The notes beneath the pieces are model-generated. The model was not told the DNA's origin. It saw only the letters and a list, made by a program, of their open reading frames with translations, and searched no databases. Source: Streptomyces sp. Tu6071 (GTDB taxonomy: Bacteria; Actinomycetota; Actinomycetes; Streptomycetales; Streptomycetaceae). From it: a DNA stretch of 64,000 nt. This document shows, piece by piece, positions 58,449 through 64,000 of this stretch. Each line of letters begins with the position of its first letter. Positions within the stretch are counted from its first letter, which is position 1. The stretch lies in contig NZ_CM001165.1 in assembly GCF_000213055.1 (NCBI RefSeq), forward strand, positions 6,098,945 to 6,162,944, in the 5' to 3' direction. The position numbers and the translations under genes were made by a program.

Positions 58449-59837
58449 ATGCCCCGCACCCTCCCGCCGCTGTCCGGCGGCCCGCACGGACCCGAGGCCC
58501 TGCGGCCCCTGCTCGACACCGTCCTCACCGCCCTCACCGACGGCGCCCACCAGCGCAAGGGCCCCCTCCCCGCCGGCGGCCCGGCGCCCGTCGCCACCGC
58601 GCTCCACGCCGCGGCGACCCCCGTACTCCCCGACACCGGCACCGACCCGCACACCGCCCTCGCCACCCTCGTCACCGCCCTCGCCGCGGGCGCCGCCGAC
58701 CCCGCGCACCCGCACTGCGCCGCCCACCTGCACTGCCCCCCGCTCGCCGTCGCCACCGCCGCCGACCTCGCCGCGAGCGCCCTCAACCCCTCGCTCGACT
58801 CCTGGGACCAGGCCCCCGCCGCGACCGCGCTCGAAGAGCACGTCACCCACACCCTCGCCGCCGAGATCTACCCCCAGGCCGTCGCCGCCCAGGCCCTCGT
58901 CACGACCGGCGGCACCGAGGCCAACCAACTCGCCGTCCTCCTCGCCCGCGAAGCCGCGCCCGACCGCGCCCCGCTCCTCCTGCACGGCGCCAACGCCCAC
59001 CACTCGCTGCCCCGCGCCGCCTGGCTCCTCGGCCTCCCCCCGGCCCACCGCATCCCCACCCCCACCGGGCGCCTCCACCCCGCCGACCTCCGCACCGCCC
59101 TCGAAACCCACCGGGGCCGCCCCCTCCTCGTCGCCGCCACCGCCGGAACCACCGACGCCGGACTCATCGACCCCCTCGACGAACTCGCCGACCTCTGCGA
59201 GGAATCCGGCGCCCGCCTCCACATCGACGCCGCCTACGGCGGCCCCCTCCTCTTCAGCCCCACCCACCGCCACCACCTCACCGGACTCGACCGCGCCCAC
59301 ACCGTCGCCCTCGACCTCCACAAACTCGGCTGGCAGCCCGTCGCCGCCGGACTCCTCACCACCCGCGACCCCCACGACCTCACCCCCCTCACCCACCAGG
59401 CCGACTACCTCAACGCCGACGACGACACCGACGCCGGACTCCCCGACCTCCTCGGCCGCTCCCTGCGCACCACCCGCCGCCCCGACATCCTCAAGGTCGC
59501 CGTCACCCTCCGCACCCTCGGCCGCGAAGGACTCGCCCACCTCGTCGACACCGTCCAGGACCAGGCCCGCACCCTCGCCGCCCTCATCACCGCCCGCCCC
59601 CACCTCGACCTCTGGGCACCCCCCACCCTCAGCACCGTCCTCTTCCGCCCCGCCCACGCCACCGACCACGACCTCGCCCGGCTCCGCCGCACCCTCCTCA
59701 CCGAAGGCACCGCCGTCCTCGGCCGCGCCCGCGCCGACGGACGCCTCTGGCTCAAGGCCACCCTCCTCAACCCCCACACCACCCCCCAGGACCTCACCGC
59801 CCTCCTCGACCTCGTGGAAGGACACACCCCCCGATGA
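58449..59837 (+). CDS. PLP-dependent decarboxylase, DesA-like (group II), 462 aa
   Basis: Amino-acid decarboxylase of the group II PLP family, fold type I. PLP lysine K292 (LDLHKLGWQP), D260 in LHIDAAYGG, VTTGGTEANQLAVLLARE, and AGTTDAGLIDPLDEL. In siderophore clusters such enzymes convert lysine to cadaverine or make a related diamine. Substrate cannot be fixed here; DesA usually has more of the YHKSFFQP pattern, here HKLGWQP. ATG 58449; its stop overlaps the next ATG. Confidence 0.83.
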   Translation: MPRTLPPLSGGPHGPEALRPLLDTVLTALTDGAHQRKGPLPAGGPAPVATALHAAATPVLPDTGTDPHTALATLVTALAAGAADPAHPHCAAHLHCPPLAVATAADLAASALNPSLDSWDQAPAATALEEHVTHTLAAEIYPQAVAAQALVTTGGTEANQLAVLLAREAAPDRAPLLLHGANAHHSLPRAAWLLGLPPAHRIPTPTGRLHPADLRTALETHRGRPLLVAATAGTTDAGLIDPLDELADLCEESGARLHIDAAYGGPLLFSPTHRHHLTGLDRAHTVALDLHKLGWQPVAAGLLTTRDPHDLTPLTHQADYLNADDDTDAGLPDLLGRSLRTTRRPDILKVAVTLRTLGREGLAHLVDTVQDQARTLAALITARPHLDLWAPPTLSTVLFRPAHATDHDLARLRRTLLTEGTAVLGRARADGRLWLKATLLNPHTTPQDLTALLDLVEGHTPR

Positions 59838-61379
59838 ACCTCCAGCCCCGCCCCTTCCGAAGCCACCACGACACCCCCGCCGTCCCCCCGCCCCGCGCCG
59901 CGGAACCCGCCGCCGCCACCGAGGAACCCGAACCCCCCCGAGACCGCCCCCGCCCCCGAACCGCCCGCCCCCACCCCCACCGAGACCCCCCTCGACCTCG
60001 CCGGAATCGGCATCGGCCCCTTCAACCTCTCCCTCGCCGCCCTCGCCCACCACCTCCCCACCGGCACCGCCCCCCTGCGCACCGCCTTCTACGAGCAACG
60101 CCCCGCCTTCCACTGGCACCCCGGCCAGCTCATCGACGGCACCACCCTCCAAGTCCCCTTCCTCGCCGACCTCGTCACCCTCGCCGACCCCGGCAACCCC
60201 TGGACCTTCCTCAACTGGCTCAAAGCGAACGACCGCCTCTACCCCTTCTACTTCGCCGAGCGCTTCCACATCCACCGCGCCGAGTACGACGCCTACTGCC
60301 GCTGGGTCAGCGAGAACCTCCCCGGACTCCACTTCTCCCACCAGGCCGACGCCGTCCGCTGGAACGCCGACCGCTCCTGCTTCGAGATCGACTACACCCA
60401 GCTCGACGCCGACGGCGAGGCCCACGCCCTCGGCCGCACCCACACCCGCAACCTCGTCCTCGGCGTCGGCACCGCACCCCACATCCCCGAACCCCTGCGC
60501 CCCCTCGCCGAAGCCCCCCACGTCCCCGTCGTTCACTCCGCCGACTACCTCGGCCACCGCGAACGACTCCTCACCGCCCGGCACATCACCGTCATCGGCT
60601 CGGGACAGTCGGGCGCCGAGATCTTCCTCGACCTCCTCCGCCACCGCACCCCCGGCCACGAACGCCTCACCTGGCTCGCCCGCACCCCCGCCTTCGCCCC
60701 CATGGAGTACTCGAAACTCGGCCTCGAACACTTCACCCCCGACTACACCCGCTACTTCCACGCCCTCCCCGAGGCCACCCGCGACCAGCTCACCGGCCGG
60801 CAGTGGCAACTCCACAAGGGCATCGACACCGAGACCATCGCCGCCATCCACGACGAGCTCTACCACCGCACCCTGAACGGCGGCTGGCCCGACGCCACCC
60901 TCACCCCCGGCGTCAGCGTCCGCACCGCCGGACGCGTCGCCACCACACAGATCGAACTCCACCTCGAACACCGCGAACAAGGCACCCGCTCCCGCCTCAC
61001 CACCGACGCCGTCGTCCTCGCCACCGGCTACCGCGAACGCCCCCTCGACCAGCTCCTCGCCGGACTCGACCCCTACCTGCGCCGCGACAACGCCGAACGC
61101 CCCCGCGTCGACGCCCACTACCGCCTCCACCTCGACGAGGCCATCACCGCGACCGGCTCCCACGTCTACGTCCAGAACGCCGAACGCCACACCCACGGCG
61201 TCGGCGCCCCCGACCTCGGCCTCGCCGCCCACCGCAGCGCCACCATCCTCAACGCCCTCACCGGCACCACCCCCTACCCCCTCCCCACCCGCACCGCCTT
61301 CACCACCTTCGGCCTCACCCCCCAAGCCGCCCCGACCCCCCGCCCGCACCACCTCGTCCGCCTCAACGAACAGCCCTGA
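59834..61379 (+). CDS. FAD-dependent amine N-hydroxylase, DesB/IucD-like, interrupted by a frameshift
   Basis: N-hydroxylates a primary amine (lysine, ornithine or cadaverine) with NADPH and O2. FAD motif GIGIGPFNLSLAALAHH, NADPH motif VIGSGQSGAEIF, and C-terminal VVLATGYRER are all clear. The ATG at 59834 overlaps the decarboxylase stop (ATGA) but is in another frame than the conserved domain, and no start codon exists in the domain's frame between 59838 and 60000. Removing one base from the 7-C run at 59933-59939 joins the frames. So either a sequence error or a real lesion. About 514 residues if corrected. Confidence 0.82.
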
Positions 61380-61397
61380 ACACGCCGCACACGCGAA

Positions 61398-61428
61398 CGG
61401 CCCCGGGGGAGAGAAACCCCCGGGGCCG
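61398..61428. terminator. Bidirectional terminator hydroxylase / nucleotidase
   Basis: CGGCCCCGGGGG (61398-61409), loop AGAGAAA, CCCCCGGGGCCG (61417-61428): perfect 12-bp stem between convergent genes. Confidence 0.9.
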
Positions 61429-61432
61429 CACG

Positions 61433-61496
61433 CACTCCGGCTCAGAAACACCGGCCTCCCTGACCGGACACCGGCACTCCGGCTCAGAACACCGGC
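61433..61496. repeat. Duplicated 3' end of nucleotidase gene
   Basis: CACTCCGGCTCAGAA at 61433-61447 and 61475-61489, each continuing as (A)CACCGGC; 42-base period with one base difference. The second copy contains the gene's TGA (61484-61486, minus strand). Confidence 0.75.
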
Positions 61497-63280
61497 ACGC
61501 CCTCCCGCACCAACCGCCAGTCCACCCCCGCGAAATCAGCCGGATCGATCGTCCCCGCCTCCCGCACCCACGCGATGATCGTGTTGCGGATCTCCTCCGA
61601 ATTCGCCCACACCTGCGTCGACGTCGGCACGTGCGGGAAGTTCCCGCCGCCACTCGCCCGGTAGTTGTTCACCGCCAGCACGAACCGCGCGTCGTCCGCC
61701 ACCGGCGCACCCCCGAAGGACAGGCCCACGATCCGCGCGCCCACCTCCTTCGAGACGTCGATGTCGTACGCGACACCCGACACCACGTCGTAGTTGTAGT
61801 CCGGCGTCCCGTCCGCGTTCGTCAGCGCCGCCGGATCGACCGGCGCCCCCACCGCCGTCCGCACGAAGAACTTCGCCGAGTACTCCAGGTACTCCTTCAA
61901 CTGCGCACCCGTGATCAGCCGCGCCTCCAGCGTGTTCTCGAACGTGTACAGACCCGCCGCGTCCCGGATCGTCACGTCCCCCGCAGGGAACCGCGCCGTA
62001 CGCGAGAAAGGCGACGCCTGCGACAGCACGGGCAGCTCCGCGTACTCCCCGCCCGCCAGCGCGCCCCGCACCGTCTCCGCCTGCACATGGTTGATCAGAT
62101 CGACCATCGGAACGTCCTTGTACGTCCCCTCCGCGGTCGACATCTCCACCACCGACGAACCGATCACCTGGTTCACGTACGCGACCACCTCACGGTGCTC
62201 CTTCGCGAGCAGCCGCGTGATCCGTACGTCCTCCTCGACCTCGTTCGAGTTCAGCACCCGCGAAGCCACCCGCTCCACCGACCACCGCCCCCGCTCCCAC
62301 ACCAGCGAGAAATCGAAGACCGACAGCCGCTGCCCCCACTTCAACGGCTCCGAGAGCACCACCTCACGCCCCGACTCCGCGTTCACCACACGCCGCTCCG
62401 GGATCTCCACATGCGCGTGACCCACCAGGATCGCGTCGATCCCCGGCACCCGCTCCGCCACCCGCGCCGCGGCGTTCTCCACGTACGGCAGCTGATCACC
62501 CCACGACGAGGAACCGTCCGCACCCGAGTGCGCCGCCACCAGCACCACGTCCGCGCCCATCGACCGCAGCTTCGGCACCCAGTACGCCGCCTGCTCCTCC
62601 AGCCCCGGGAACTTCAGCTTCCCCTGCACGTTCACCTTGTCCCAGATCGCGATCCCCGGATTCGTCAACCCGAGCACCGCCACCCGCACATCCCGCCCGT
62701 GCGGCGTTCGCAAGCGCTTCATCACGTACGGACGGAACGCGGGCCGCCCCGAGCGCGCGTCCACCGCGTTCGCGCCCAGCAACGGGAAATCGCACTGCTC
62801 CTCGAACTTCCGCAGCACCTCGATCCCGTAGTTGAACTCGTGGTTCCCCAGCGCCGCCGCCTCGTACCCGATCGCGTTCATCGCCTTCGCCATCGGGTGC
62901 ACCGGACCCCGCCGCGCCGTGATCGGGTCGATCCGCGCGTAGTAGTACGAGAGCTGCGTGCCCTGGATCGTGTCGCCCGCGTCGATCAGCAGCGTGTTCC
63001 CCCGGCCCTTCTCCTTCCGCAGCCGGTTCACCAGCGTCGAGATCTTCGCGAGGCCCACGTCATTGTGCTGCGCGTCGTCGTACTCCTTATCGGTGAAATA
63101 ATCCCAGTTCATCGCATTGCCGTGCAGATCCGTCGTCCCGAGTACCGAAAACCCGTACCGCCGCGGCTCCCTGCCCCCTCCACCCCCCTTCGCGGCCTCC
63201 GCCGGCGCCGCCGCGCCCAGCGCCACCGCCGCCCCGGTCGCCGCCGAAGCCCCCAGGAACACCCTGCGCTCCACGCTCAT
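61484..63280 (-). CDS. Tat-exported 5'-nucleotidase / metallophosphatase, 598 aa
   Basis: N-terminal Tat signal (SVERRVFLGASAATGAAVAL, with twin Arg then FLG; cut near AEAA). Metallophosphoesterase site: GTTDLHGNAMNWDY, LIDAGDTIQGTQ, ALGNHEFNYG, AAHSGADG, VGHAHVEI; C-terminal 5'-nucleotidase domain with PSTxxFPAGD-type binding region and the VNNYRASGGGNFP motif. Hydrolyses extracellular nucleotides or 2',3'-cyclic nucleotides for phosphate/nucleoside scavenging. ATG 63280; the frame is open further upstream but without signal features. Confidence 0.92.
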   Translation of the reverse strand: MSVERRVFLGASAATGAAVALGAAAPAEAAKGGGGGREPRRYGFSVLGTTDLHGNAMNWDYFTDKEYDDAQHNDVGLAKISTLVNRLRKEKGRGNTLLIDAGDTIQGTQLSYYYARIDPITARRGPVHPMAKAMNAIGYEAAALGNHEFNYGIEVLRKFEEQCDFPLLGANAVDARSGRPAFRPYVMKRLRTPHGRDVRVAVLGLTNPGIAIWDKVNVQGKLKFPGLEEQAAYWVPKLRSMGADVVLVAAHSGADGSSSWGDQLPYVENAAARVAERVPGIDAILVGHAHVEIPERRVVNAESGREVVLSEPLKWGQRLSVFDFSLVWERGRWSVERVASRVLNSNEVEEDVRITRLLAKEHREVVAYVNQVIGSSVVEMSTAEGTYKDVPMVDLINHVQAETVRGALAGGEYAELPVLSQASPFSRTARFPAGDVTIRDAAGLYTFENTLEARLITGAQLKEYLEYSAKFFVRTAVGAPVDPAALTNADGTPDYNYDVVSGVAYDIDVSKEVGARIVGLSFGGAPVADDARFVLAVNNYRASGGGNFPHVPTSTQVWANSEEIRNTIIAWVREAGTIDPADFAGVDWRLVREGVPVF

Positions 63281-63520
63281 CACGCACACCCTCTCGTCCA
63301 GAATCCGGAACAACGCGCGTAGATGATGGCCCGAAACGCCAATCCCGCAACACCCCCGCCACGTTGCGATCAGATGACCACCACCGGCACCACCCCGCCC
63401 CCCGCTCATCGGAGGCCGCACCCGCTCATTCAACATTTGTCAAATCCCGTGCACCCAGAGGCCGTTGGCTCGTCACCCCCGCCCAGCCCCCTACCCACCG
63501 GTAAGCCCTAGGCTCAGACC
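63281..63520. other. Divergent region nucleotidase / pyk
   Basis: Contains a perfect TTGACA on the minus strand (63438-63443) inside the palindrome ATTTG-T-CAAAT (63435-63445), likely near the nucleotidase promoter, though no good -10 follows at 17-18 bases. PHO-box-like repeats were looked for and not convincing. Confidence 0.45.
63509..63514 (+). promoter_or_regulatory. -10 box of pyk
   Basis: TAGGCT, 6 bases before the pyk ATG at 63521, without a ribosome site: leaderless arrangement. Confidence 0.6.
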
Positions 63521-64000
63521 ATGCGCCGAGCGAAAATCGTCTGCACCCTGGGCCCAGCCACCGACTCCTACGACCAGATCAAAGCCCTGGTCGAAGCCGG
63601 AATGGACGTGGCCCGCTTCAACCTCAGCCACGGCAGCTACGCCGAACACGAGGAGCGCTACCACCGCGTCCGCGAGGCCGCCGAGGAGACCGGCCGCAGC
63701 GTCGGCATCCTCGCCGACCTTCAAGGACCGAAGATCCGCCTCGGCCGCTTCAGCGAAGGCCCCGTACTCCTTGAACGCGGCGACACCTTCACCATCACCA
63801 CCGAGGACGGCTACCTGGGCGACCGCACCAGCTGCGGCACCACCTACGCCGGACTCGCCGCCGACGTCACCCCCGGCGAACGCGTCCTCGTCGACGACGG
63901 CAAGGTCTGCCTCCAGGTCACCGCCGTCGAAGGCCCCCGCGTCCGCACCACCGTCGTCGAGGGCGGCATGGTCTCCGACCACAAGGGCCTCAACCTCCCC
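63521..64000 (+). CDS. pyk: Pyruvate kinase, 5' part (runs off window)
   Basis: Last step of glycolysis, PEP + ADP to pyruvate + ATP. Begins MRRAKIVCTLGPATDSYDQI, then ARFNLSHGSYAEHEER (substrate Arg/Asn/Ser) and ILADLQGPKIRLGRF; ends here in SDHKGLNLP within the B domain. The first 160 of about 475 residues are visible and normal. ATG 63521 from the TAGGCT box and the family start. Confidence 0.97.
   Translation, partial: MRRAKIVCTLGPATDSYDQIKALVEAGMDVARFNLSHGSYAEHEERYHRVREAAEETGRSVGILADLQGPKIRLGRFSEGPVLLERGDTFTITTEDGYLGDRTSCGTTYAGLAADVTPGERVLVDDGKVCLQVTAVEGPRVRTTVVEGGMVSDHKGLNLP

Noticed and set aside
55141..60876. 1911-residue plus-strand open frame
   Set aside because: Off-frame reading of pepN and downstream genes; composition almost only Pro/Arg/Ala/Ser.
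58373..63322. 1649-residue plus-strand open frame
   Set aside because: Arg/Pro-rich product typical of an off-frame reading across the decarboxylase, hydroxylase and (antisense) nucleotidase genes.
63420..63460. PhoP (PHO) box before the nucleotidase gene
   Set aside because: No GTTCACC-type direct repeats with 11-base spacing could be aligned; only a TTGACA and a small palindrome.

Overview
The window is very GC-rich actinobacterial chromosome, almost certainly Streptomyces. Codon third positions are strongly G/C, GTG starts and 4-base ATGA/GTGA overlaps are common, many genes carry a TAGGCT-like -10 box only 6-9 bases before the start codon (leaderless transcripts), and the gene order dnaE - his - trp - lgt - gltBD - pyk matches from memory the S. 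coelicolor SCO2064-SCO2014 neighbourhood. It contains about 62 protein genes. I found no tRNA, rRNA, CRISPR array, insertion sequence or prophage.

Layout. 1-2237: 3' part of dnaE. 2407-4173: a 54-residue basic protein and an NYN-domain protein. 4472-10044 (minus strand): a complete ten-gene gas vesicle operon, gvpOAFGYZJLSK. 10188-12997: an ABC exporter pair and a membrane protein. 13055-17114 (minus): a YbaK/Lon-N operon and two uncharacterised genes. 17419-23161: histidine operon hisD-hisC-hisB-(52-aa membrane protein)-hisH-priA-ridA-hisF. 23217-30960: hisI, trpE, three small membrane-protein genes, then trpC-trpM-trpB-trpA. 31314-33270: a secreted/anchored DsbA-like thioredoxin protein and lgt. 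33401-41775 (minus): a tightly overlapping seven-gene operon of four ADP-ribosylglycohydrolase paralogues, a ribokinase, a CaiB-type CoA transferase and a CitE-type lyase. 42256-49619: a VIT-family metal transporter and glutamate synthase gltBD. 50081-52094: a cold-shock protein gene with a long structured leader, followed by a DEAD-box helicase. 52303-58135: trypsin-like protease, GH35 beta-galactosidase, chorismate mutase, a small protein and aminopeptidase N. 58449-61379: a siderophore-type decarboxylase/N-hydroxylase pair, the second gene carrying a frameshift. 61484-63280: a Tat-exported 5'-nucleotidase. 63521-end: 5' part of pyruvate kinase.

How it works together. Most of the window is central amino-acid metabolism: histidine (PriA also serving tryptophan, since no trpF is seen), tryptophan, and nitrogen assimilation by GOGAT, with chorismate mutase at the aromatic branch. 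The accessory interest lies in (i) the gas vesicle operon, whose O, Y and Z products carry long charged low-complexity tails; (ii) the ADP-ribosylglycohydrolase/ribokinase/CoA-ester operon, whose overlapping genes look like one uncharacterised pathway; (iii) the orphan des-like pair lacking acyltransferase and siderophore synthetase; and (iv) structured non-coding leaders before gltB and csp. Two apparent frameshifts (fourth ADP-ribosylglycohydrolase; N-hydroxylase in a 7-C run) may be assembly errors or real. Tandem duplications of the stop-codon region occur at three separate genes.
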